Shown in pieces: positions 18,835 to 27,295 of a stretch of DNA of 37,337 bases. A model generated the notes under the pieces. It had not been told where the DNA came from and did not search any database. It saw only the letters and a program-made list of their open reading frames with translations. Within the stretch, counting starts at the first letter, position 1. Each line of letters opens with the position of its first letter. A program made the translations under genes and the position numbers. This stretch comes from Pseudomonadota bacterium (GTDB lineage Bacteria; Desulfobacterota; Desulfobulbia; Desulfobulbales; Desulfocapsaceae). The stretch lies in contig JAHJLI010000021.1 of NCBI GenBank assembly GCA_018821785.1, positions 1-37,337 on the forward strand. Reading direction: 5' to 3'.

Positions 18835-19230
18835 TTATCTCTTACTCAGGCACATATGCTCTAGCTGCGGCCCCACCACTTTCCAGTCCACACAGGGCCT
18901 GGCAAAGCCCTTCGGCTGGGTGAGTGGGCAGCCAAAACCGGAGTCGTCAACGTATACATCGCCGTAGGCCTTGGGGCTGGATGTCCAAGAGTCTTGATCG
19001 GGGTTTCTGTTCACCCCGTACAGTTTGATACCATTGACCTCAAAAAACTGAACAGCCTGACGCAGCAGATTACTGCCTTCCGGGTGATTTGAACGCATGG
19101 TGAAGAGAATTAATTTTGCTCCATGCCGCTGCAACTTTTTTAACCAGGTTATTGCTCCAGGAACCGGTTCGCCAATATCCGGATAGCGGTGATCGACCAC
19201 CGTCCCATCAAAATCAACACAAATATACAT
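18835..19230 (-). CDS. Small HAD-superfamily hydrolase
   Basis: 131 residues from the ATG at 19230, which has GGAGG six nt upstream; the in-frame TTG at 19242 lies on that ribosome site and is unlikely. HAD motifs are present: CVDFDGTVVDH at the N-terminus (nucleophile Asp of DFDGT), LFTMRS as motif II and YVDDSGFG as motif IV. There is no cap domain, so a small-molecule or macromolecular phosphatase is likely; substrate unknown. It converges with the kinase gene with only 13 nt between them. Confidence 0.75.
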   Translation of the reverse strand: MYICVDFDGTVVDHRYPDIGEPVPGAITWLKKLQRHGAKLILFTMRSNHPEGSNLLRQAVQFFEVNGIKLYGVNRNPDQDSWTSSPKAYGDVYVDDSGFGCPLTQPKGFARPCVDWKVVGPQLEHMCLSKR

Positions 19231-19361
19231 TGCAGCCTCCAATGGTCATTACAAATTCTTTCGCAGCCATAAAATAACACAACTTCCTCTCATTACAAGT
19301 TGGAAGCCGGCATCATCGCCGAAAAATACGGCGAACCAGACAGAGGGCCACCCATACCTTT

Positions 19362-21833
19362 TCATTCGGGGTTAGCCAAGAGCATCTGCAAATTGGTCTG
19401 GCGCTTGCTTGTATCCTGGCGATGAACAGCCATCGCCAGGGCCTTACGGGTCCCGACAAGAACGGCTAGCCGACGAGCCCTGGTCAACCCTGTATAAATG
19501 AGATTACGAAAAAGCATCTTGAAATGCTGGGTCAACACCGGAATGATAACCGCACTGAATTCACTCCCCTGCGACTTATGGATAGTTATGGCATATGCCA
19601 GGTCCAGCTCGAGGATACAATCCTTCTGATAATGCACCTGCCGTCCGTCCGGAAAAAATTCCACCACGCAGCCCAGGGCAGTGTTATCAATTGCCGTTAT
19701 CTTGCCGATATCGCCGTTGAAGACATTCAGCTCATAATTATTTCGCTTATGGATGACCCGGTCCCCGACACGAAAAATCCGCTCGCCCACCTGCAGCTGG
19801 GCCTTTCCGAGGGCAGGCGGATTAGCGGCCTCCTGGATGGTCCGGTTGAGATTGGCGGTTCCCAAACTGCCGCGGGTCATCGGCGAGAGGATCTGAATTT
19901 CTCCGCCCTTGCCGTAATATTTGGGAATCCACTGCAGATAAAGACGGACAACCGCATCGACAGCAGCAATCCCATAATGGAGGGTCGACCAGGGATGCAC
20001 CTTGGCGAGCACCGCCTTCAACTCCTCGACACGGCCATCCGCCGCCTTGATTTTTTGCAGGTCAACGTGCTGGAATTTTTTCGGGATAACTAGATCCTGT
20101 TCATAGGAGGAGTGAATCCTTTCCTCCGTCCTGAATTCATAGAGATTGTCGGCGGTTGTCAATCCTCCTTGGCGAGGGGCCTCAAAATCATAGAATTTTT
20201 TTACTTTCACCACAAAGTCGAGCTGTTCCTTGGTGGCCTCATCGGTGTCGATAAACAGACAATCGACCTTCTCCGTCCACAACTCCGGCTTTTTAAAAGG
20301 CGAATCGATGTGCGGAGTTATGCCCTTATTCAATTGATGGGCAAATTCAATGATCTTCGAGGCCCGAGCCTGGCGAAAAACTTCAGTCAAATGAAAGACC
20401 ATAACCCTTCCAGACAAGATGATATCCCTGAGAACATTGCCGGCACCGACCGCCGGCAGTTGATCGGCGTCGCCGATAAGAAGCACCTGACAAGCCGGAG
20501 GCACAGCTTTCAACAGCGAAGCGGTCAGCGAGATATCAAGCATCGAACATTCATCAATGATGAGAGCGTCGGCGCGAAGCGGCTGCTCCTGGTTTTTCTG
20601 GAAGGTGCCATTCTGCCATTCGAGCAGGCGATGCAAGGTTTTCGCCTCCCGACCGATGACCTCGGACATCCGTTGCGCTGCTCGTCCGGTGGGGGCGGCG
20701 AGCAGGACCAGTTTACCGAGATACTCCAGCAGCCTGACAATAACAAGGGTCGTGGTGGTCTTGCCGCAACCCGGCCCACCAGTGAGCACCGAAAAGCGGC
20801 TGGCGGCAATGGAGCGCACCGCTGACGCCTGCTCGGTGCTGAGACTCATCCCCTGTTGTCCGCAATACCGCTCTACCCACCGGCCAATAAATTTCTCGTC
20901 GATACCGAGAGGATATGCCATGGCGCCTACCGTACGGGCGACGAAAGCCTCGTCGTAATACAGCGACTTGGAATAATAGCAGAGCCGCTCGCCCTCCCCT
21001 GGCACAGTCAAGGCCCGTACCTTCAACTGGTTATCGTCCGCCATGAGCGTAAGGATTACAGACAGGCGGTCAACCGGATTAAAACCGAGGAGCAAGGAGA
21101 CCTCAGTTTGTATCTGGGTCAAAAACAGAAAACAATGCCCTTGTTCCCGGCCGGCGGCAAGAACATGGCGAACCGCCGCAACTATCCGCTGCTCGCTGTC
21201 CTTGGCCAGCCCCAAACTGAGGGCTACTTTGTCAGCTGAAAAGAAGCCGATGCCGTAAAAATCAGCTGCCAGGCGATACGGATCTTCACTGACGATATGT
21301 ATTGCCTGCTCTCCGTATTTCTTATAAATCCGAACTGCGAAGAGAGTGGAGATGCCATGGCCCTGGAGAAACATCATCACCTCCCGGACTGTGCGGTGTT
21401 CCCGCCAGGCATCCTTGATCATTTCAAGCTTTTTTTCAGCGATACCTGGAACCTCGACAAGCCTGTCAATATCCATTTCAAAGACATCAAGGGTAGCCGC
21501 CTTAAAGTGGCCGACAATTTTTGCGGCTGTCTTCGGCCCGACGCCATTAATGAGGCCGGAGCCCAGATATTTTTCCAGGGCCGCAGCCGTTGCAGGTTTT
21601 TTCTCAATAGCCCTCTCGGCTTTGAATTGCCGCCCGAACTGGGGATGAACGATCCAGACACCATGGAATTCCATGGTCGCTCCGGCAAAGACCTGGGTCT
21701 GATGCACGGTCACCGTCTCCATGGAACCCGGGCTGTGAAAGGGGCTGACGCGGAGAACCGACCAGCCGCTGTCAGAGTTGTGATACGTCACCCGTTGAAC
21801 TATCCCTTTGACGGTCTCGGTAATGTCTGCCAT
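19362..21833 (-). CDS. recD2: RecD2-type DNA helicase
   Basis: 823 residues; a 5'-3' superfamily 1B helicase of the RecD2 type, found in bacteria with or without RecBCD and involved in repair and replication-fork handling. The N-terminal OB-like part begins VKGIVQRVTYHNSDSGW. A helix-hairpin-helix region (INGVGPKTAAKIV, VPGIAEKKLEMI) spans about 90-140. Walker A TGGPGCGKTTT is near 345-355, Walker B IIDECSMLD near 425, and motifs ITIHKSQGSEF and YTGLTRARR near the end. The stretch about 525-590 (TEKVDCLFI to DLQKIKAADGR) looks like an extra segment compared with the usual length of about 740. Stands alone between HAD and the Cys-rich gene. Confidence 0.9.
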   Translation of the reverse strand: MADITETVKGIVQRVTYHNSDSGWSVLRVSPFHSPGSMETVTVHQTQVFAGATMEFHGVWIVHPQFGRQFKAERAIEKKPATAAALEKYLGSGLINGVGPKTAAKIVGHFKAATLDVFEMDIDRLVEVPGIAEKKLEMIKDAWREHRTVREVMMFLQGHGISTLFAVRIYKKYGEQAIHIVSEDPYRLAADFYGIGFFSADKVALSLGLAKDSEQRIVAAVRHVLAAGREQGHCFLFLTQIQTEVSLLLGFNPVDRLSVILTLMADDNQLKVRALTVPGEGERLCYYSKSLYYDEAFVARTVGAMAYPLGIDEKFIGRWVERYCGQQGMSLSTEQASAVRSIAASRFSVLTGGPGCGKTTTTLVIVRLLEYLGKLVLLAAPTGRAAQRMSEVIGREAKTLHRLLEWQNGTFQKNQEQPLRADALIIDECSMLDISLTASLLKAVPPACQVLLIGDADQLPAVGAGNVLRDIILSGRVMVFHLTEVFRQARASKIIEFAHQLNKGITPHIDSPFKKPELWTEKVDCLFIDTDEATKEQLDFVVKVKKFYDFEAPRQGGLTTADNLYEFRTEERIHSSYEQDLVIPKKFQHVDLQKIKAADGRVEELKAVLAKVHPWSTLHYGIAAVDAVVRLYLQWIPKYYGKGGEIQILSPMTRGSLGTANLNRTIQEAANPPALGKAQLQVGERIFRVGDRVIHKRNNYELNVFNGDIGKITAIDNTALGCVVEFFPDGRQVHYQKDCILELDLAYAITIHKSQGSEFSAVIIPVLTQHFKMLFRNLIYTGLTRARRLAVLVGTRKALAMAVHRQDTSKRQTNLQMLLANPE

Positions 21834-21871
21834 GGTCCTCGACGGGGGCTGATCATTTTCTTTCTAAGGTG

Positions 21872-22429
21872 CTAATTGACCTTCTGCAAACGAATTCCAT
21901 CGCCAAAGCGGATGCCCTGACCTGCGGCAACCATGGCATCAATTTTTTCATGCACCTCGGTCAAGGGGATCTGCAAGGCAGCCGAGAGCTGTTCCGCCGT
22001 ATAGTAACCATAACCATCTTCATCCTGCAGCAAGGGAACAAGGCCTGGATGGCTTTCCTGAAAGCCGCGATTCAAATCGGCCCGGATTGCAGGTGGCACA
22101 TTTTCATAAAGATATTGCATAGCGGCATGGGTAAGATATGCAGCATCCTTGCCGGATTCTGCAATCGCCGCGGTTACCACCTCAACCGCATCCGCCAGAT
22201 TTGCAAATTGGTCATGCAGCGCTTTAATGATTTTTGCCGAGTTGGCGGAAGACAAACAATTACAATTGCATCCAATGAGGATTTTTCGGCACCCCGGACA
22301 TTCCTCATGGGAACAGCCAAACACATGCATCTGACCGGCTGGCTGCCTGCACTCCGTGCATGCCGGATGGCCCTCCAATGCCAGCTCCGAACCAACCGGA
22401 ACTCTATCGAGACATTTCTTCAGCATCAT
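21872..22429 (-). CDS. Cys-rich protein of unknown function
   Basis: 185 residues from the ATG at 22429, with GGAG six nt upstream; the longer frame to 22552 overlaps the preceding gene and is unlikely. The N-terminus carries a dense set of Cys pairs (ACTECR at 23-28, FGCSHEECPGC at 37-47, GCNCNC at 53-58), enough for one or two zinc or iron-sulfur sites. The C-terminal half is helical and ends with a winged-helix-like stretch (YTAEQLSAALQIPLTEVHEKIDAM). It lies 17 nt after the NapH-NapG fusion in the same operon, so it may mature or regulate that ferredoxin protein. I do not recognise the family. Confidence 0.6.
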   Translation of the reverse strand: MMLKKCLDRVPVGSELALEGHPACTECRQPAGQMHVFGCSHEECPGCRKILIGCNCNCLSSANSAKIIKALHDQFANLADAVEVVTAAIAESGKDAAYLTHAAMQYLYENVPPAIRADLNRGFQESHPGLVPLLQDEDGYGYYTAEQLSAALQIPLTEVHEKIDAMVAAGQGIRFGDGIRLQKVN

Positions 22430-22446
22430 TTGCAGCTCCAACGACC

Positions 22447-24060
22447 TTACCCGGAATAAGGCGTTGCCGTGGCAGACGGCAGAAAAATGTTGGGATGGCG
22501 GTCTTCTCCAGCGCTCGTTATGTAAACCGCCGCCTTGCCGGGCAAGGGACATTTATTCTCGCAAATACCGCAGCCGATACACAACTCGTCAACGATATAC
22601 GGTTGTTGCACGCTGACCATCCGCCCGGCATCGCCCATCACCGAGACATCCCTAAAACGAATGGCCTTATCCGGGGTCGGGCAGTGTTCCTCGCAAACCA
22701 TGCAGGGTGTCCCTTTGGCATAAGGAAGGCAGGTGTTTTTATCGAACCAGGCATGGCCGATTTTTGCACGATGTTTCTCCGTCTGCGACAGTTCACGGAT
22801 TGCCCCAGTAGGGCAGACCTGACCACACAAGGTGCAGTTAAATTCACAATATCCAGTCCGCGCCGCCAGCACCGGACTGAATATGCCATCAAGTCCGGCC
22901 TGCAGAAAGGCGGGTTGCAGTGCATTGCCGATACAGACTTGAATACACTCGGCGCAACGTACACATCGAGCAAGGAATTCCTTCTCTGCCAATGCTCCAG
23001 GCGGACGGATCAAGGAGGGATCGGGGTTCTTGGCCAGTACCTCAACTCCCTTGACCGAGGGCAGGACAACCCCCGCTATGGCCGCTCCTATAAACGAACG
23101 ACGTGACAGCGATATGGAAGTATTTGCAGACCAGTGGGTCGAAAAACCGAAATCAACGATCTGCCTGGGACACTTTTGCACGCACTCAAAGCAAAGATTA
23201 CAATTGGCCATAGCGATTTTCCGCCCTTCATCTATAGCCCCCATTCGGCAGTTACTGCTGCAAATGCGGCATGAGCCGCAATCGCTGTTACCACCCTTGC
23301 CGGCGACCAGCGCCCTCCTCGCAAAAAGTCCAAGCATCGCCCCAAGTGGGCAGATATTGCGACAAAAAAACCGGCGTTGTACCCCCTCGAAAAGCCAGAT
23401 TCCAACCAGCATGAAGAAGGATAGAAATGCCAGATGAAAGAATTTTTGTTCCGAGGGCAGAATCAGGTCTTGGAGGATACTGTACACCGGTTCAGTGACC
23501 TGATTGATAATTTCCGGAAGGTCCCGGTAGGTGAAACTAAAGAATCCGACAGTCAGGCTGTTCAGAAGCGGATAGAATGCCTGAGCCATCCCGCGCACCA
23601 GCAGGGAGAACGGATCGATGTAGCCGGCCACAGCAAAGCCGCATAAAGAGGAAAAAAGTGCAAAAACAAGAATGATTAAAGGAAGGCTAGGGTAATACGT
23701 GCGATTGTTCTTGTTCCTGACTGATACTATTTTACTGGTAAGATCAAGAAGAGTGCCCATGGGACAGAACCAGCCGCAAAAGCCCCTGCCGAATATTACC
23801 GAAAGAAGCAGCACCACAAGTGACGGCAAAAGGAGAAGAAGAAAGGATTTCACCCCAAGCATGACACAGGCGGCAACAAAGGGGTCGAGACGAAAAAGGA
23901 GGTTGACCGCAGCATCAAGATGGTCGGTGCCATTATAGTCGGTCTTCAGAAATAAGACAAAAAACAGGGCAAGAAAGACTCCTTGGCTGAGCCGGCGCAG
24001 GAAGATCATTTTCCAAGGACCTGATCCGCTCTTCGCTCTGCTGCGTCCGCCAATCCTCAT
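22447..24060 (-). CDS. NapH-NapG-type membrane iron-sulfur fusion protein
   Basis: 537 residues. The N-terminal half is NapH/MauN-like: membrane spans at about 25-40, 62-92, 125-150 and 207-225, the CxxxCP motif FCGWFCPMG (95-102), a second RNICPLG (235-240) and ferredoxin-like clusters at 261-297. An internal twin-arginine-like segment LSRRSFIGAAIAG (318-330) then leads into a NapG/MauM-like domain with ferredoxin-type Cys sets at 366-376, 405-416, 444-460 and 494-504. NapH and NapG normally are separate quinol-oxidising and periplasmic electron carriers; here one chain could pass electrons from quinol to an exported partner. It overlaps the DUF362 gene by 4 nt (ATGA). Its redox partner is unknown. 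Confidence 0.85.
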   Translation of the reverse strand: MRIGGRSRAKSGSGPWKMIFLRRLSQGVFLALFFVLFLKTDYNGTDHLDAAVNLLFRLDPFVAACVMLGVKSFLLLLLPSLVVLLLSVIFGRGFCGWFCPMGTLLDLTSKIVSVRNKNNRTYYPSLPLIILVFALFSSLCGFAVAGYIDPFSLLVRGMAQAFYPLLNSLTVGFFSFTYRDLPEIINQVTEPVYSILQDLILPSEQKFFHLAFLSFFMLVGIWLFEGVQRRFFCRNICPLGAMLGLFARRALVAGKGGNSDCGSCRICSSNCRMGAIDEGRKIAMANCNLCFECVQKCPRQIVDFGFSTHWSANTSISLSRRSFIGAAIAGVVLPSVKGVEVLAKNPDPSLIRPPGALAEKEFLARCVRCAECIQVCIGNALQPAFLQAGLDGIFSPVLAARTGYCEFNCTLCGQVCPTGAIRELSQTEKHRAKIGHAWFDKNTCLPYAKGTPCMVCEEHCPTPDKAIRFRDVSVMGDAGRMVSVQQPYIVDELCIGCGICENKCPLPGKAAVYITSAGEDRHPNIFLPSATATPYSG

Positions 24061-24971
24061 ACCTGTACTGTCCGGATCTGTATCCGTTGCAAATCGATCT
24101 CACCCAGCCCCATTTTGTAGGCGGCAACCGTGCTGTCAATTTCTTCCGGCCGCAGGCCAAACAGGGTCGTAGCATAGGCGTCGGCAGCAACAGGGTCGGC
24201 GGTGGCAATAACCGTGTCGGCAATTTTTACATCCTCAACCCGGCCACCCTGAGGACCATTACGAAGCAGCATCCGCGTTGCATCAATGACGATCAGTTGC
24301 GGCTTTACAACCGTCGCCAGATCTGCCAGATCCTGTCCGATGTTCTGATGCAATTTGCCGCGATTGCCGCCAATGACACCCATGGCATTTTTCAGGCCGA
24401 GAGACAACCGGCTGAGACCATGGTGCTTGGCAACTGGGACGTTGATATAGCAGTCTGCGGTCAATGCATCCTGATAAATTTCCCAGCGTTTCAGCGATTT
24501 TCCTGCGCTTATGTCAACAGGCACAAATTTTCTCGGATCAATATGCTCCCAACGGATTCTCTTGTCGCCGATCTTTTCCAGTTCGTCGATGATACCGCTG
24601 CTGGCATAACATCGGCGTTTTTCGTTGCAGGTATTATCAAAGACCTGGATCCCTGAAGCACCGGCATCAAGGGCCAGTTCTGCGAGCCTTCGAACCACCA
24701 GAGGATGGGTGTTGGCTCCGAGCTCAGGGGTTCTATCCCAACCGATATTCGGTTTTATGACAACCCTGTCACCGCTCTTGACAAATCCTTTAATCCCACC
24801 GATGACTTCAATGGCCTTTTCGACCAACAAGCTATAATCCTTGCCGCTTGCCACCCCAAGCAGCGGTGGTGCCGACGCTGCAGAAATTCCGCCTACGTCA
24901 AAGCAAGGCACGCCAAGGCTCAAGCCAGCCGACCAGAGCAGAACGTCACGTACAAATTGTCTTCTGTTCAT
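24057..24971 (-). CDS. Tat-exported DUF362 protein
   Basis: 304 residues from the ATG at 24971 (GGGAGAAGG upstream). The N-terminus MNRRQFVRDVLLWSAGLSLG is a twin-arginine signal with the RRQF core, which decides the start over the ATG at 24998. DUF362 blocks follow: VVIKPNIGWDR, NVPVAKHHGLSRLSLGLKN and VVKPQLIVIDATRMLLRNGPQGG. DUF362 domains often accompany ferredoxin domains; the function is not known, although metal or cofactor binding in the periplasm is likely. It is first in the operon with the NapH-NapG fusion (4-nt overlap), so the two probably form one exported redox unit. Confidence 0.85.
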   Translation of the reverse strand: MNRRQFVRDVLLWSAGLSLGVPCFDVGGISAASAPPLLGVASGKDYSLLVEKAIEVIGGIKGFVKSGDRVVIKPNIGWDRTPELGANTHPLVVRRLAELALDAGASGIQVFDNTCNEKRRCYASSGIIDELEKIGDKRIRWEHIDPRKFVPVDISAGKSLKRWEIYQDALTADCYINVPVAKHHGLSRLSLGLKNAMGVIGGNRGKLHQNIGQDLADLATVVKPQLIVIDATRMLLRNGPQGGRVEDVKIADTVIATADPVAADAYATTLFGLRPEEIDSTVAAYKMGLGEIDLQRIQIRTVQV

Positions 24972-25031
24972 CGCCTTCTCCCTACCAATCGTTGCCATCT
25001 CTACTTTATTCTGTCTGACGGCGGTAACACC

Positions 25032-25202
25032 TTATAAGGGCTGCTGAAATACCTTTGAGGAAATTACCCCGGCTATGAAATTTTGACAATCCTTGTCCAA
25101 TTCAACAAATTCGACGCCTGCTCTGAATCTGCCTTCCAAGCTTTCAGCATTTCTAACTATCGCCCTGGAAAATTGCAACACACGACCTTTGTCGCAACTC
25201 AC
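25032..25202 (-). pseudogene. C-terminal PilZ-like fragment
   Basis: A 56-codon frame opens with GTG at 25202, right after an in-frame stop. RAGVEFVELDKDCQNFIAGVI resembles the last strands and helix of a PilZ domain, the c-di-GMP receptor fold. The N-terminal half with the RxxxR ligand motif is absent and there is no room for it before the neighbouring gene, so this is probably a relic. The rest of the 24999-25252 gap shows nothing. Confidence 0.4.
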
Positions 25203-25252
25203 CTAGTTAAACATATATCCATATCGTCATAAAAAACAAGTAAGAAGGATTA

Positions 25253-25627
25253 TCACATGTCCAAGGGAGGTAAAACTAAAAGGCCCATCACAATAGAAGA
25301 AGCATTTGCTACAAAAGATGAAAAGAACGATATGCGCCATGATGCCTCGAGGAGGAAATAGTACAAGAACCCCTCTGCTAAAAATGCCGTCATCTCTCCC
25401 AACATCACAGCAAAAGGATAATCAAGGAATTCTGGATAAACAAACCATAAATAAGGAAGAGTGGCCATATTGCCGAAAAATACCGCCGCAATGATCCTGC
25501 CAATCACCATCTTTTTTTGCATACATCGAAAGTGTCGGACTAAGATGAACAAAACTACTGGAATCTCCACCATGTTGGTAATGGCAAATCCCTTAAAAAA
25601 TAATATGACAAACGAATAATCCGGCAT
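25253..25627 (-). CDS. Small membrane protein, unknown function
   Basis: 124 residues, strongly hydrophobic, with four likely membrane helices (about 5-28, 40-63, 70-92 and 97-118). An acidic residue (E) follows the first helix (TNMVEIPVVLF) and more lie in the third. I recognise no family. It is the last gene of a three-gene minus-strand unit (MFS transporter, exported protein, this protein) and is 39 nt from its neighbour. No clear ribosome site precedes the ATG at 25627, so translational coupling or a different start is possible. Confidence 0.6.
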   Translation of the reverse strand: MPDYSFVILFFKGFAITNMVEIPVVLFILVRHFRCMQKKMVIGRIIAAVFFGNMATLPYLWFVYPEFLDYPFAVMLGEMTAFLAEGFLYYFLLEASWRISFFSSFVANASSIVMGLLVLPPLDM

Positions 25628-25666
25628 ATTTAAAAAATTTAACAGATCGATTTATTATAAGATTGT

Positions 25667-26140
25667 CTATGGTGTCGAACAATGCAGGTTGTATTTTTCC
25701 GGTTTTTGTCTTGCCTGGTTCATTACAATTGACCTTGACGTTTTCTCGCCAAGTAACCCACACGAAATTTTAAGAGGCTGAGGAGGCTTTCCTGAACCTT
25801 TTGGAATATCGATTTCTTTAATTTCTCGAAGCAACACAAGCCGATCCATATCATTCCCAGGATTGAAAGGTGCTAAGATGCGGTCCTTTTGAGCACCATA
25901 GAGTTTGCATGGCTTGTTGATCTTGAGAACTTTTCTTTCATCTGTTTGTGCAATCAGTTGCATTCTGCTATCCAGGCAAAGAACTACAACGCCCTGCGGA
26001 AGCGGGTTTATGGTAAACTCGACCCAGGACCGGAAGGTACGGCGATCGCGGCTACTACCAGGAACAATTATATCAGCAGATACTGTTGTGCTGATGAGCA
26101 TTATAATACCCCACGCCAGAAAAATTGACCTAAGCGACAT
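25667..26140 (-). CDS. Exported protein, unknown function
   Basis: 157 residues from the ATG at 26140, with AGGAGAGG upstream; this ribosome site and the signal peptide that starts there reject the longer frame reaching 26305. Residues 1-22 form a typical Sec signal (MSLRSIFLAWGIIMLISTT, cleavage near VSA-D). The mature part is small, with FTINPLPQGVVVLCLD and a Cys pair around residues 80 and 130; no family recognised. Its start lies 2 nt before the stop of the upstream MFS gene is complete on the minus strand, so coupling is tight. A periplasmic partner of the transporter is a reasonable guess only. Confidence 0.65.
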   Translation of the reverse strand: MSLRSIFLAWGIIMLISTTVSADIIVPGSSRDRRTFRSWVEFTINPLPQGVVVLCLDSRMQLIAQTDERKVLKINKPCKLYGAQKDRILAPFNPGNDMDRLVLLREIKEIDIPKGSGKPPQPLKISCGLLGEKTSRSIVMNQARQKPEKYNLHCSTP

Positions 26141-26141
26141 A

Positions 26142-27200
26142 TCATCCTCTCCTTTTCTTGAATATGGTGAACGCATAGCTACCGGCAATAGCAGCACAAA
26201 AACATGCCATTGCAGCGTTCTTGGATGAAAAAAACGACAACTGAAATGAAAATAAAATCGGTATAGCCCCAACCAGAAGTGCCAAACATGGAATTCCGAA
26301 GGCAAATGCGGGTCGGCCAGGGAAAAGTGCCTGGATTCCAGCCAGGGTTATCCCGGTAGTTGCCTGAATGCAAAAGACGGCAACAAAAGCCGCGACCAAA
26401 TTTACATCATAGCCGAACCCACATGCCACTGCTGCTAATGTCAGTATTGTTCCAGAAAATGTGCGCCAGCCGATCTGGTCCCCAAGAAAGCCACCAAGAG
26501 CCTTACCCAAAAAAGAGGCTAGAGCAAGAAGCAATAAACTGTTTCCGGTGAGTTTCCAAGGCCCAACGAATGCGAACCCGCAAAAGGAACGGACCGTCAC
26601 AATGAAAAGCAAAAGAGAGAGAACCGCGGGCAACAAATGCACCTGTTCTCTTTTAGTATTGAGCCATTTTAAGTCAGATAGTTGCTGTGGAATGCAATGA
26701 ATGATCGTCGCAACAATGAAAGGCAGTGGAGTCATCCAGACGGGATTAATTATCTCCTGTGAAGCAAGCGCAATTCCTCCCAATAAGCCTAGCCCACCTG
26801 GAGCGATGAACAAACCAAGACCGCCAGCCCTGCCTTGCGACGAACAGAATACCACTGCCCCACCTCCCACGTGGAACAAAGCATTACCAATGCCAAGGAA
26901 AATGACTGATGCTACTGGATGGATAGCCGAGACAAAGGCCCCTAGGGTGACCAAGATCAATCCGCCGATCATTCCCTCACGAAACGTCGTGCTCCTATCA
27001 ATAAACCATCCAAAGACTGGCTGACTCCCAAATGCGAGGAGGTTGTAAAAGATTATTAAAGAGAAGGAAGTATCTGCCAGTGGATACCCTAAGGAAAGGG
27101 AGACGACCGTCAGTGCACAGATGAAATCTATCACGAAATGTCCAATGCCGCAAATTGTCAGACACAAGACTCGTCTGTTTACCAGTTGTTCTTTTAGCAA
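26142..27200 (-). CDS. MFS transporter (Fsr-like)
   Basis: 352 residues with about 10-12 hydrophobic helices. The N-terminal GIGHFVIDFICAL, the SFSLIIFYNLLAFGSQPVFGWFIDR loop and GIGNALFHVGGG resemble fosmidomycin-resistance (Fsr) type MFS proteins, but the chain is about 40 residues shorter than most. The start is TTG, supported by AGGAGG ten nt upstream. It leads a three-gene unit with an exported protein and a small membrane protein. Substrate unknown; the DHA2 exporter just upstream is probably a separate transcript. Confidence 0.75.
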   Translation of the reverse strand: MLKEQLVNRRVLCLTICGIGHFVIDFICALTVVSLSLGYPLADTSFSLIIFYNLLAFGSQPVFGWFIDRSTTFREGMIGGLILVTLGAFVSAIHPVASVIFLGIGNALFHVGGGAVVFCSSQGRAGGLGLFIAPGGLGLLGGIALASQEIINPVWMTPLPFIVATIIHCIPQQLSDLKWLNTKREQVHLLPAVLSLLLFIVTVRSFCGFAFVGPWKLTGNSLLLLALASFLGKALGGFLGDQIGWRTFSGTILTLAAVACGFGYDVNLVAAFVAVFCIQATTGITLAGIQALFPGRPAFAFGIPCLALLVGAIPILFSFQLSFFSSKNAAMACFCAAIAGSYAFTIFKKRRG

Positions 27201-27295
27201 CTAACCACTACCTCCTATACAGTGAGGGAAATTTTGGATTTCAGGATTACGATGGTGAAAACAGATCAACTATATCAGCATTTTCATAAAGAGTT

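Noticed and set aside
20112-20825. 237-codon plus-strand frame inside recD2
   Set aside because: Antisense of the helicase core with Walker motifs on the minus strand.
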